DNA of 64,000 nucleotides from Chitinophagaceae bacterium (GTDB lineage: Bacteria; Bacteroidota; Bacteroidia; Chitinophagales; Chitinophagaceae): NCBI GenBank assembly GCA_023957125.1, contig JAMLHL010000003.1, positions 186,001-250,000 of the forward strand, given 5' to 3'. Position numbers and translations under genes: made by a program. How positions within the stretch are numbered: the first letter of the stretch is position 1; each line of letters starts with the position of its first letter. Below, piece after piece: positions 28,257 to 37,074 of the stretch. The notes under the pieces are model-generated. The model did no database searches and had not been told where the DNA came from. It saw only the letters and a list, made by a program, of their open reading frames with translations.

Positions 28257-29045
28257 TTACTTTGTTTTTCGGAACATTTCATCAATGCTCAGGTAGGCGC
28301 CTACGGTGTATCGAACCCAGTTATATTCCCATGAAACCGGTGACATTTTCTCGGCAAACACCACCTGCATCTGTGCTTTCAGAAATTTATACCCCGTTCT
28401 TACGGTAAACGCCGGCTCCGCAAAAATATAGTTGGATTCATCAATCCGCCGCCCGCTGCTGTTGATCAGTTCCTGTTCAATAAGGTAATCATCTGTTCTC
28501 CCCTTTGCATCAAAATGACTGTATCTGGGATTCGTGATCCTCACGTTAAAAGCGGCGTCAAAAAAGGGCGAAGCAACACCGATGCCCGGTTGTAAAAAAA
28601 GACGGTGGATATGCATATCCACATCACTGTTGATCCTTCCCGCCCCATACCCGGCATAACCTTCCACAACCATTTTGAATTTCCTGCCTTTTGCATAGTA
28701 ACCGCCGACGCCCAACTCCAGTAAATGTGCTTTCCCGTCAACGTTTCCCGTGTTCACATCGGGATGTTCGGGAATGAACCCATACGAACTGTAATTGGCG
28801 ATAATGCCCAGGTGGGGAATAGGAGACCAGGCTCCCTGTAAATCAAAAACATACCGGAAATCATCATTATCGTAATCGCCGCCGATATTACCGAGGCTTC
28901 CCGAGGTATTGAGACGAACCTGCCCACCGTCGGTAAATAAAGGAGTGTTTACCGCGTTGGGACGATAATAATAACGGGTGCAGCTACTGCCGGCAACCAA
29001 AACGATGATATAAGCAAGAAGCAATGGTAATGGTTTGTATTTCAT
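28257..29045 (-). CDS. Putative outer-membrane beta-barrel lipoprotein
   Basis: A 262-aa protein with a lipobox (VAGSSC) at about residue 22 followed by amphipathic beta-strand sequence with aromatic ends, such as RYVFDLQGAW, LGIIANYSSYGF and LLELGVGGYYAKG, which suggests a small outer-membrane barrel. No characterised family was recognised. Similar Bacteroidota proteins are annotated only as hypothetical or OM beta-barrel proteins. It stands alone, divergent from rlmN. Confidence 0.65.
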   Translation of the reverse strand: MKYKPLPLLLAYIIVLVAGSSCTRYYYRPNAVNTPLFTDGGQVRLNTSGSLGNIGGDYDNDDFRYVFDLQGAWSPIPHLGIIANYSSYGFIPEHPDVNTGNVDGKAHLLELGVGGYYAKGRKFKMVVEGYAGYGAGRINSDVDMHIHRLFLQPGIGVASPFFDAAFNVRITNPRYSHFDAKGRTDDYLIEQELINSSGRRIDESNYIFAEPAFTVRTGYKFLKAQMQVVFAEKMSPVSWEYNWVRYTVGAYLSIDEMFRKTK

Positions 29046-29162
29046 AATTAGTCTTTACGGTCAGAAAGCAGGAACCGTTTGGTGAAACGCTGCTTTAACC
29101 GATCCGAAACAGGATTTTCCTTTCTCCTGAAAACTTCAAACGAGCCAACAGTAAACCTTTAA

Positions 29163-29170
29163 TATCTTTG
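29163..29170 (+). promoter_or_regulatory. Promoter -7 box very close to the rlmN start
   Basis: TATCTTTG matches TAnnTTTG and ends four bases before the ATG at 29175. Transcription would begin at or next to the start codon, so the mRNA is probably leaderless. Confidence 0.55.
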
Positions 29171-29174
29171 CGCC

Positions 29175-30236
29175 ATGCAAGTGGCAAAGAAAACAAATAT
29201 TCGTGATCTGACGCTCGAAGAACTGCAGCAGTATTTTGAAAAAGCGGGCGATAAGAAGTTCAGAGCCAACCAGGTACACGAATGGCTATGGCAAAAACAT
29301 GCCCATAGCTTTGAGGAGATGACCAATCTGAGCAAAGTATTGAGAACCAAACTGGGTGAAGATTTCAGTTTGCCGGCCTTAACGGTGGATATGACGCAGT
29401 TTTCGACTGACGGCACCATAAAAAGCCGGTTTAAAACCTTTGACGACCGCCTGGTAGAGGGGGTGTTGATCCCGACTGAAACAAGGCAAACGGCCTGCGT
29501 ATCGTCGCAGATCGGCTGCGCCATGGGCTGTAAATTTTGCGCCACCGGGTATATGGGCCGGATACGCGACCTGCATTTCGACGAGATATACGACCAGGTG
29601 GTATATATTCTCCACCAGGCGGAAGTCAATTATCAAAAAAAACTGAGCAATATTGTTTTTATGGGCATGGGAGAGCCCCTGCTCAATTATAAAAATGTAT
29701 TGAAAGCGGTTGACCGCATTTCCTCACCCGATGGATTGGGTATGAGCCCCAGGAGGATCACCGTCTCCACCGTTGGTATTGCCAAAATGATCAGGAAGCT
29801 GGGAGACGACCAGGTAAAATTTAAACTGGCCCTTTCCCTGCATGCAGCCAATGACCAGAAGCGCCACGAGATCATGCCTATCAACGATACCAATAATATT
29901 AAATCGTTGACAGAGGCTTTGAATTATTTTTATAAGCAAACGAAAAATGAGATCACGCTGGAATATATCCTGTTGAAAAATTTCAATGACTCTTTGCAGG
30001 ATGCGGCAGAGCTGGTAAAAGTGTACCGGCAGATCCCTGCCGACCTGGTAAATATTATTGAGTATAATCCTATAGATTTTGCCAGCTATGCCCGGGCAGA
30101 TGAAGCGGCTACTCATAACTTCCTGCAATTTCTGGAGAAAAACCGGGTTAACGCCAGGCTCAGAAAAAGCAGGGGAAAGGATATTGACGCCGCCTGCGGA
30201 CAACTGGCTAATAAGAACGCATCCGGCATAAGTTAA
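29175..30236 (+). CDS. rlmN: 23S rRNA (adenine-2503-C2)-methyltransferase RlmN
   Basis: A 353-aa radical-SAM enzyme that methylates A2503 of 23S rRNA and A37 of some tRNAs. The cluster motif CAMGCKFC supplies C115, C119 and C122, followed by ATGYMG; the resolving cysteine lies in AACGQL near the C-terminus. GMGEPLLN and the SLHAAND segment are also diagnostic. The N-terminal accessory domain (LTLEELQQYF) is present and the length is normal. Confidence 0.96.
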   Translation: MQVAKKTNIRDLTLEELQQYFEKAGDKKFRANQVHEWLWQKHAHSFEEMTNLSKVLRTKLGEDFSLPALTVDMTQFSTDGTIKSRFKTFDDRLVEGVLIPTETRQTACVSSQIGCAMGCKFCATGYMGRIRDLHFDEIYDQVVYILHQAEVNYQKKLSNIVFMGMGEPLLNYKNVLKAVDRISSPDGLGMSPRRITVSTVGIAKMIRKLGDDQVKFKLALSLHAANDQKRHEIMPINDTNNIKSLTEALNYFYKQTKNEITLEYILLKNFNDSLQDAAELVKVYRQIPADLVNIIEYNPIDFASYARADEAATHNFLQFLEKNRVNARLRKSRGKDIDAACGQLANKNASGIS

Positions 30237-30280
30237 TTAAATACGATCCGGTGATCAGCTTTCTCAACTAATTTATTTTT

Positions 30281-31555
30281 ATGAGCAAAAAGCCCTTCGA
30301 AAAGTTTATCAATAAAGCAGAAAGCGGAGCCAAAAAAAAGGAACGCATCCGGCAGGAAAAAAAACAACTGCGGGCAGAGAAAAATGCCTTTTTTGAAGAA
30401 AAGAAAAGGCTCTCGAGGGAAAGAAAATCAGGAGGCGGTGGGCAGGTTGCAGGGAGAAAGTTGCAGGGAACAGGAAGCAGGGAGAAAGTTGCAGGGAGCA
30501 GGAAGCAGGTTGCAGGTTACAGGTTGCAAGTTGCAGGGAGCAGGGGGAAGGTTGCGGGGGACAGGTTGCAGGTTGCAGGTCTCAGGGGTCAGGGGTCAGG
30601 GAGTGGGGAAGGAGAAAAAAGGAGTGTGGGAAGAAGTCCCGGAAAGCAAAACGCAGGACATAAGCCGGATGTAAAAAAAGAAATAGTACGAAAAAGCAAT
30701 AGCGCCCGGCGGAATAATACCGGTCCATCAAAGATCATAAGCAAAAAAACAGCTCAACAAACAAGGCAACCCATAACGGGTAAACCATCTTCAGCCGGTA
30801 GCGATCCTGCTAAAGATGAAATGCCGCTGAATAAATTTATTGCCTGGAGCGGTGTTTGCGGCAGAAGAGAGGCAGCCGATATCATAAAATCGGGGAAGGT
30901 AACCGTAAATAACCAGGTGGTTACAGCGCCGCCATTCAGGGTAAGCCAGGCAGACAGCATCAGGGTGAACGGGAAAAAGATCAGCATTCAGAAGAACCTG
31001 GTATATATCCTGCTCAACAAACCCAAAGATTATATTACCACCCTTGACGATCCCGAAGGGCGGAAAACAGTGATGGATCTGGTCAGGCAGGCCACTACGG
31101 AAAGAATATTCCCGGTAGGCCGTTTAGACCGCAATACCACCGGCGTTCTTTTGCTTACCAATGACGGGGAGTTGGCCCAGCGGCTTACCCATCCCAAATA
31201 CGAGGTGAAAAAGATTTACGAAGTGCGGTTAGACAAGCCCGTTACCAAACAACAGTTAGATAAAATTGCCGGCGGCATTACCCTTGAGGACGGGTATATC
31301 CGCCCGGATGCGATAGCCTACGCCGATGCCAAAGACAAAAGTATTGTGGGCATAGAAATTCACAGCGGACGTAACCGGATCGTGAGGCGCATTTTTGAAC
31401 ATTCAGGATTTAAAGTAAAGCATCTCGACCGGGTGATGTACGGCATCTTCACCAAGAAGAATATAGACCGGGGTAAGTGGCGCCTGCTGACCGAAAAGGA
31501 GATCCGGTTATTAAAACACCTGAACACTTCATTTGGACACAAAAAAACTTCCTGA
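30281..31555 (+). CDS. rluB: RsuA/RluB-family pseudouridine synthase with repeat-derived N-terminus
   Basis: A 424-aa enzyme that isomerises uridine in large-subunit rRNA. From about residue 181 it is ordinary: S4 RNA-binding domain (MPLNKFIAWSGVCGRREA), then the RluB catalytic domain with the active-site Asp near residue 282 in VGRLDRNTTG and the RNRIVRRIFEH segment. The first 50 residues are Lys/Glu-rich. Residues about 53-110 (30436-30612) are translated from a simple DNA repeat made of CAGGTTGCAGG-type words, in frame and without stops. Typical relatives are near 250-300 aa. Confidence 0.85.
   Translation: MSKKPFEKFINKAESGAKKKERIRQEKKQLRAEKNAFFEEKKRLSRERKSGGGGQVAGRKLQGTGSREKVAGSRKQVAGYRLQVAGSRGKVAGDRLQVAGLRGQGSGSGEGEKRSVGRSPGKQNAGHKPDVKKEIVRKSNSARRNNTGPSKIISKKTAQQTRQPITGKPSSAGSDPAKDEMPLNKFIAWSGVCGRREAADIIKSGKVTVNNQVVTAPPFRVSQADSIRVNGKKISIQKNLVYILLNKPKDYITTLDDPEGRKTVMDLVRQATTERIFPVGRLDRNTTGVLLLTNDGELAQRLTHPKYEVKKIYEVRLDKPVTKQQLDKIAGGITLEDGYIRPDAIAYADAKDKSIVGIEIHSGRNRIVRRIFEHSGFKVKHLDRVMYGIFTKKNIDRGKWRLLTEKEIRLLKHLNTSFGHKKTS
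30436..30612 (+). repeat. In-frame simple-word repeat inside the rluB-like gene
   Basis: About 177 bp of degenerate direct repeats of GGTTGCAGG, GTTGCAGGGA and CAGGAAGCAGG words, ending in GGTCAGGGGTCAGG. It keeps the reading frame and encodes a Gly/Arg/Gln/Val-rich stretch. The G-rich composition differs from the flanks. Words of this kind usually lie between genes. Confidence 0.85.
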
Positions 31556-31560
31556 TCCTG

Positions 31561-32271
31561 TTGAAACCTGAAATAATTTTTGAAAATGATGCTTTTGTAG
31601 CTGTTAATAAGCCTTCGGGTTTATTGTCGGTACCCGACAGGGACGGGGATGAAATCTCCCTGAAACAATTATTGCAACAACAATATGGACGGATATGGAC
31701 GGTACACCGCCTGGATAAAGATACCAGCGGGATTATTGTGTTTGCCAGGGATGAAACCACTCATAAATTCTTATCCGGTTTGTTTGAGAGCCGGGAGGTG
31801 GAAAAATACTATATGGGGATGGTGCATGGTGTTCCTGTTCCGGATCCCGGAACGGTGGACGCTCCTGTGGCGACCCATCCTTCAAAAAGAGGGATAATGA
31901 TTGTTCATAAAAAAGGCAAGCCGGCGCGGACCGATTACCGGGTGTTGGAATCCTTCGGGCCTTATTCTTTCCTGCAATTTCAGATCCACACCGGCCGCAC
32001 CCACCAGATAAGGGTACACATGAAGCATCTCGGGCACCCTCTCACATGCGACCCGTGGTATGGCAATGGAGAGCCGGTGTTGTTGTCGTCTATAAAGAGG
32101 AAATATAACCTCTCCAAAAACCAGGAAGAAGAGCGTCCCCTGTTTCACCGGCTGGCTTTACATGCCGGGCGTTTGGTATTTACGGATGCCATGAAACAGA
32201 AGCATGTGCTGGAGGCGCCATTGCCCAAAGACATGAAGGCTTTTTTGCAGCAGTTGAGGAAATGGAAGTAA
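31561..32271 (+). CDS. RluA-family pseudouridine synthase
   Basis: A ~236-aa enzyme making pseudouridine in rRNA or tRNA. The active-site motif HRLDKDTSGI puts the catalytic Asp at residue 52, and THQIRVHMKHLGHPL further on is characteristic of the RluA family. There is no S4 domain, so it is closer to the RluA/TruC type. No ATG is near the expected start; TTG at 31561, six bases after the rluB stop, gives a start (MKPEIIFENDAF) that matches homologues. Longer reading frames overlap rluB. Confidence 0.85.
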   Translation: MKPEIIFENDAFVAVNKPSGLLSVPDRDGDEISLKQLLQQQYGRIWTVHRLDKDTSGIIVFARDETTHKFLSGLFESREVEKYYMGMVHGVPVPDPGTVDAPVATHPSKRGIMIVHKKGKPARTDYRVLESFGPYSFLQFQIHTGRTHQIRVHMKHLGHPLTCDPWYGNGEPVLLSSIKRKYNLSKNQEEERPLFHRLALHAGRLVFTDAMKQKHVLEAPLPKDMKAFLQQLRKWK

Positions 32272-32451
32272 GCCGGATTTGGCAAAGAGGATTTCCTTAT
32301 AGCCATCAAACAGCTATTGTGCCCGAAAGCCTCTGATCGTCAATGTTTCATTTCTTTTTGGCGATGGTTTGTGTACTACAAATTTAATTTGCCTGAAGAG
32401 TCTTGATTTGAAACCCCATAAAGAACCGCCGCAATACCGGCAGGCACCCGG

Positions 32452-33987
32452 TTAATTCTGATCGGCTATATAGATAGCATTTACTTCCGCCGCCGTCAAC
32501 GCCTTATTATATACCCTCAGATCATCTACAAATCCGCTTAGCTCCTTCCGGGTATCACTTCCCGAATTATACTGTCCGGTACCATCTTCCCAGATAGTAA
32601 AGGGGTAATCATTGGCGCCGTCCCACAACGGACCCTGCAGAATATTGAGATCCATCGGCGGCACTTTCACAAATTCATGCGCGTCAATATACACATGCAG
32701 CAATTTGGCTGCCTGGTCAAGAGATACGGTTACCATGTGCCATTGGTTATCAGCCAACGGGGGGGCCTGGGGTGTCATTTCGTTTGCCCGCCAATCCATG
32801 CGGTTACTAACGCCCCCTGCATCTCCGGTTATCTTAACTAACCAGCCGCGTCCTTCGGATCCCGGACCGGTATAAGTTAGAGCGCCATCGGTACAGAAGA
32901 TAAATCCGGGGTTGTTGCCGCTGTCCCAGTCGGAATTGGCAAACAATACAGGGTCCGAACCGATGGCTTCCAGTTTTGTCCAGAAGCTGAAGGTGAAACC
33001 GTTGGTGATTCCCGGCCTCAACAAATCATGCCTGGGCAACACCGCATACGATCCGGCACCAAACGACGCCACTCTTCCCCGTTCCGGATCCGTTACAAAA
33101 GTTACGTTAGCTGAAGCCTTTTCTCCCTGCATAGCATCAAACCTGTTCCCACTCACATCGCTCAGATCATTGTCGAAAGGAAGATGAACGATTAGGCTAT
33201 TTCCACTGCCGCTTGTAGTAGCGAAACTCCAGGATGCAGGTGTCAAAAATCCTTCGAAGGCCTTGCCGTTATCATCCACAATGCTTCCTGCGTCTGCAAT
33301 TACGTAATAATCAGTAGCAAACTTAAGCGGGGTATTCAGCCTGACTGTTACCTTTTTACCCTCCACGGTCACCGCTTGTCCGCTAACAGGTATTTCGGAT
33401 ACTTTTACATCTCCGGCACTCTCGAATACTGAAATATTCCCGGCTCCTTTTTTAACCTCATTTGCAAAAGTCAGTTCCAGTTTAAACAAAGAGGCATCGG
33501 TACTCCCCGGAAGCGGGTTGACGGAAGTGAGCGCCAGTCCGCTTGTTCCAACCGTCTTAAAAGACCAGGTAAATCCATCCGGCATCCCCATATATGGGTT
33601 TCCCAACAAATCGGTAACGATTCCTCTTTCCAGGGTAACGGTATAAGGCTGATCTGCTTCCAGTTCAACGGGCGGAACAACGGTTAGTATCCGCCTGTCT
33701 TTATCAATAATCACCTGATCCGAATTAACATTAATCAGCACCGAATCCGATTTACCGGCAATAACTATCCTGCCATCTCCTTTTTTTATGTCCTTACTGA
33801 AAGTCACTATCAGATTACTGTTCACGGCAACTCCTTCTACAGCTGCCGCTGGATTATAACTAATCACCGTCGGATTCGTGGTATCAATCGTATGATCAAA
33901 TTTTTCCTTGCACGACAAAAACAGAACCATACCTGATACCACTGTTACAACCGGAAGAAGGAACAGCTTATTCATACCTTTTTTCAT
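32452..33987 (-). CDS. Lipoprotein with two Ig-like domains and a LamG domain
   Basis: The last gene of the SusCD operon; 511 aa with a lipobox (LFLSC, C26) followed by KEKFD, an acidic stretch that fits surface export. Two SbsA-type Ig-like domains (Big_5) follow at about 35-145 and 150-255, each with the LIVTFSKDIKKGDG / LELTFANEVKKGAG pattern, then a LamG/concanavalin-like domain at about 270-505 (FTFSFWTKLE, NQWHMVTVSLD, FVDDLRVYNKALT). It has no catalytic domain, so it is a likely surface glycan- or polymer-binding protein. ATG at 33987; a second at 33975 is possible. Confidence 0.8.
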   Translation of the reverse strand: MKKGMNKLFLLPVVTVVSGMVLFLSCKEKFDHTIDTTNPTVISYNPAAAVEGVAVNSNLIVTFSKDIKKGDGRIVIAGKSDSVLINVNSDQVIIDKDRRILTVVPPVELEADQPYTVTLERGIVTDLLGNPYMGMPDGFTWSFKTVGTSGLALTSVNPLPGSTDASLFKLELTFANEVKKGAGNISVFESAGDVKVSEIPVSGQAVTVEGKKVTVRLNTPLKFATDYYVIADAGSIVDDNGKAFEGFLTPASWSFATTSGSGNSLIVHLPFDNDLSDVSGNRFDAMQGEKASANVTFVTDPERGRVASFGAGSYAVLPRHDLLRPGITNGFTFSFWTKLEAIGSDPVLFANSDWDSGNNPGFIFCTDGALTYTGPGSEGRGWLVKITGDAGGVSNRMDWRANEMTPQAPPLADNQWHMVTVSLDQAAKLLHVYIDAHEFVKVPPMDLNILQGPLWDGANDYPFTIWEDGTGQYNSGSDTRKELSGFVDDLRVYNKALTAAEVNAIYIADQN

Positions 33988-34071
33988 TCCTGTATATTTT
34001 ATTTTTTTGAACTCTCCTGAAGGAGTTTGCGTATATTTTTATATGCGGAAAATACTTTCTGTTTTATTTTA

Positions 34072-34551
34072 CTACTGACGGATAAGGGTTACCTGAAAAT
34101 CCCCTTTCCCTGTTTCCTTAGTATCTGTGTTTTCCCATCCCATAAAAAATGAAATGGTAAGCGTACCGGAGGAAACCCTGACAGTAAATTCATCTACCGG
34201 ACCTGCACCGGTCAGATTCACCGTCGCATTGTCTTCTGTGCCTGTAACCGTCCAGTCAGCGGCGCCATCATTACCAAAAATGATCGGGCATTCCTGAGCC
34301 AGGAACTTCGAAGGTCTGCCCTCACTATCTGTAGTAAACACCAGGCGCATCTTCCCAAACACGTCTGCCGGCACATTGTCCGGGGTAACCACATTGCCCG
34401 GGGTCGTCCAGGTACCGTTCAGTCTGCCGGAGATAAGCTGGTCGGGGCCAGGCACTTCATGCCGCAGCTTATCTTTAGTACAGGAAGCAGATCCTGCAAA
34501 TCCAGCCACAAGCAGCACTAATAAAAACTTCTTAATTAGTTTCATTACCAT
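34072..34551 (-). CDS. Small lipoprotein of unknown function in the SusCD operon
   Basis: A 159-aa protein with a lipobox (GSASC, C24) followed by TKDKLRHE, then a beta-rich domain of about 125 residues (LNGTWTTPGN, KMRLVFTTD, TVRVSSGTLTISFFMGW, GDFQVTLIRQ) that looks like a small beta-sandwich or lipocalin-like fold. No family was recognised. Its place in the operon, 13 bp after the phosphodiesterase-fold gene and 84 bp before the LamG lipoprotein, suggests a surface accessory role. Confidence 0.6.
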   Translation of the reverse strand: MVMKLIKKFLLVLLVAGFAGSASCTKDKLRHEVPGPDQLISGRLNGTWTTPGNVVTPDNVPADVFGKMRLVFTTDSEGRPSKFLAQECPIIFGNDGAADWTVTGTEDNATVNLTGAGPVDEFTVRVSSGTLTISFFMGWENTDTKETGKGDFQVTLIRQ

Positions 34552-34564
34552 ATTCGTTTTATTA

Positions 34565-36202
34565 TTATCTCTCTACTTTAAATAACCGGAACGGCACATT
34601 CGACTTCAGCACCCCGCCTTCGAGCCCCCAACTACCGTCTGCACGAATTCCTAAATGGCTCAACACATTTATCGCAACATCCGTTAATCCGATCGGATAA
34701 TAAGGATGACGTTCGGAGGAGCCACTAACAAGCTCGCCGTTATTTCCTTTACCACTATAATCTTTTATAAATGAGCCCCTTACTTCATCCATTTTGAGAT
34801 AAAGATTCAGTGAGGCCAGATTAGGATGGTCACTATTTTCAATATTCCGCAGATACATATAGTCGCGAATGGTTTGTTCAGGTAACGCATCCGTCCAAAT
34901 CCTCACTTCATTAAAAGTGCCGGCCCAGTTTGGGTATCCACCGCCATATCTTTCAGTACCTTCCTGACCGAGGCAGATATAGGGGAATGGCGATGTCATA
35001 TCATCATCGGCCTTATAGGCCATCACATATTCCTCTCCTTTTTCTCCATCCTGGTACACAGCACAACGCTTCGTTTTATCAAAAACCACCGCCAGATGAT
35101 GCCAGTTCCCGTCTTCTAATACTTTGTTAGAGTAGATATCATAACGCTCCCGTTTGGTGTTGGCTATATTGATCTTCCAGGTTGACCCGCTTCTGCAAAT
35201 AGTAAAGCCCGGGTTAGCCCCTGAATCCCAGTCTTTGTCTCCCATAATAGAAGGGTCGCTGCTGTTGGGACCGGCTTTTGCCCAAAATTCAATAGTAAAT
35301 TTGTTCATCCCCTGTAAGGCAGTTCCATTAATAGGGATACGCACATAAGTTTTATCGTTATTGGGCGCTTTGTTTATGGTTAATACGTTGTCTGCATTTT
35401 CCCTTGGCTGCATCGAAGTGCTGATCAACTCTTTTTTGTCCACTTCCGAACCCGAAATAATAACGGGTACATCAATCTCTTCAATAGTGCTGTTCAGCGG
35501 TACGCCCGATTCCGTTCCTCCATGGGTAGAAGCCATAAAAATATTCCAGTCTTCATTGGCATAACCCGCGCGGGACTGAAGGGCTTCCTGCAATCCATTG
35601 ATGTATTCATCCGTTTTCTGAATGGCGAGTACATAACGCGCCTGTCGAAGCTGAAAACCTACATCTTCGCCCACTTCTGCCGGACTACTGAATTGTACGA
35701 ACAAAGCCCCGAGGTCTGACTGCTTCAGCAGGTCTGTGGATTTATTGTACACTTCCTCATCCGAGTCGAATTGAAATTTTTGATCGGCAGACTGGTTCAT
35801 CTCGGAATTGATATCCGCATTCCGGACCACAGATGCAATCACCAGGGAAGGTATTGCGGTTTTGATTCGATTGACAACAGAAGGATACTGCCCAAACTTA
35901 TTTCCCGAAAATGATTTATTCGTCTTTACGCCATGCTTTTCCGGAGAAACGCCGGTCAGCATAGTTGCCCATCCGGTACTGGAATAGGCCGGGATGCCGC
36001 CAAAGCCGTTCATACTATAAGAGCCGTTGGCTTTGAGTTTCCCGATTCCGGGCGTAGCAGCGTAATCTATTGCAGTATTGATAATGCCGTCCACTCCAAT
36101 CACCAGTATCTTTTTGCTTTTCGCCGTCTGTGCAAACCCAATCTGACCGGTAATTAAAAAAACAGACAGGATCAGATAGCCGTATTTAAAATATTTTTTC
36201 AT
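34565..36202 (-). CDS. Phosphodiesterase-fold/LamG protein with a degraded metal site
   Basis: A 545-aa secreted protein: signal peptide (1-25), an alkaline phosphatase/ENPP-type domain (about 28-260), a LamG domain (about 290-450) and a C-terminal domain resembling DUF4983. Compared with ENPP enzymes, D38 in GVDGI is kept and the nucleophile position is S74 in PAYSSTGW, but the Asn after it is Gly; the D-x-x-x-H ligand pair reads A175 and E179 (PAEVGE), and the third-site Asp is T226 in STHGG, with H227 kept. Hydrolysis is therefore doubtful and binding more likely. It sits in the middle of the SusCD operon. Confidence 0.7.
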   Translation of the reverse strand: MKKYFKYGYLILSVFLITGQIGFAQTAKSKKILVIGVDGIINTAIDYAATPGIGKLKANGSYSMNGFGGIPAYSSTGWATMLTGVSPEKHGVKTNKSFSGNKFGQYPSVVNRIKTAIPSLVIASVVRNADINSEMNQSADQKFQFDSDEEVYNKSTDLLKQSDLGALFVQFSSPAEVGEDVGFQLRQARYVLAIQKTDEYINGLQEALQSRAGYANEDWNIFMASTHGGTESGVPLNSTIEEIDVPVIISGSEVDKKELISTSMQPRENADNVLTINKAPNNDKTYVRIPINGTALQGMNKFTIEFWAKAGPNSSDPSIMGDKDWDSGANPGFTICRSGSTWKINIANTKRERYDIYSNKVLEDGNWHHLAVVFDKTKRCAVYQDGEKGEEYVMAYKADDDMTSPFPYICLGQEGTERYGGGYPNWAGTFNEVRIWTDALPEQTIRDYMYLRNIENSDHPNLASLNLYLKMDEVRGSFIKDYSGKGNNGELVSGSSERHPYYPIGLTDVAINVLSHLGIRADGSWGLEGGVLKSNVPFRLFKVER

Positions 36203-36213
36203 CCACTTATTTT

Positions 36214-37065
36214 TTACTTGTATAATCTAATCACATAACTACCCGGAAGTCCTAATACAAAATTGAAATTATAGGACTCGTAATCCACCTGTTCCACACC
36301 GCCCTCATCCGTTACTATTTTCCAGGTGCAATAGGTGTCGGACTCCTTCACAGGAAACTGCACATTCCAAATTTCACCGTCATTGGTATCGTCTGCAAAG
36401 GTGCCCTTGAATCCTGTTGAACGGCTTTTGGTAAAGTCAATAAAATCACCGGGCAGGGGCTGATCATTTAAATATCCCACAAAACGAATCTGGTTCGGGG
36501 AATCGCCTACGCGTTCTATTTCCGGTTGTTTTGCCATCCCTGACGACCATGACAGCACATCAAATTCTTTAAATTCCAGAACAAGCGCATCCTTCAATAA
36601 TTTGCTTCCCGATTGGTTCGATACCTGAATATCAAAATGATATTCTCCCGCAGGAATAAGGTTTCCTTCCAGAACTTCTAACCTGCCGGTATGTTCATTA
36701 ATCGTTACAGAAGGAACCATCACGGTATCCGATTTAAGAAGAAGTTCCTCGGGGCTCTCATTGCCCACGATCGCTTCTTTATAGCGAACAACGGGCAACT
36801 CCTGAGATAAAGCGCTCACACTTTTACCACTGGGCTCCCGGATATCCATAATTTCGAATTTCAGGGGCAGCGTAGAGGACGAAGATTGAAAATCCCCTAT
36901 ACTTTGCTGTAAGCCTGAAATCGCGAATTGCTTCCTGTTTTTATAGTTGATATCCGGCGCTATACTCCCCTCCTGCGGTATTTTGGTGCAGGCTCCTGTA
37001 AGCAGTGTTGCACCTGCAATACCTGCTATTAAAAACCGGAAAATCTTTCTGTTGTTGTATTTCAT
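36214..37065 (-). CDS. DUF5007-like lipoprotein
   Basis: A 283-aa lipoprotein (LLTGAC, C26). The C-terminal half has a GTFADDTNDGEIWNVQFPV segment and a YVIRLYK end that recall DUF5007 proteins found next to SusCD pairs (family call from memory and not certain). The N-terminal half contains beta-rich sequence with TINEHTGRLEVLEGN, as in repeated beta-sandwich binding proteins. It sits 9 bp after the fasciclin gene and 11 bp before the phosphodiesterase-fold gene. Confidence 0.6.
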   Translation of the reverse strand: MKYNNRKIFRFLIAGIAGATLLTGACTKIPQEGSIAPDINYKNRKQFAISGLQQSIGDFQSSSSTLPLKFEIMDIREPSGKSVSALSQELPVVRYKEAIVGNESPEELLLKSDTVMVPSVTINEHTGRLEVLEGNLIPAGEYHFDIQVSNQSGSKLLKDALVLEFKEFDVLSWSSGMAKQPEIERVGDSPNQIRFVGYLNDQPLPGDFIDFTKSRSTGFKGTFADDTNDGEIWNVQFPVKESDTYCTWKIVTDEGGVEQVDYESYNFNFVLGLPGSYVIRLYK

Positions 37066-37074
37066 TTCCTTTGT

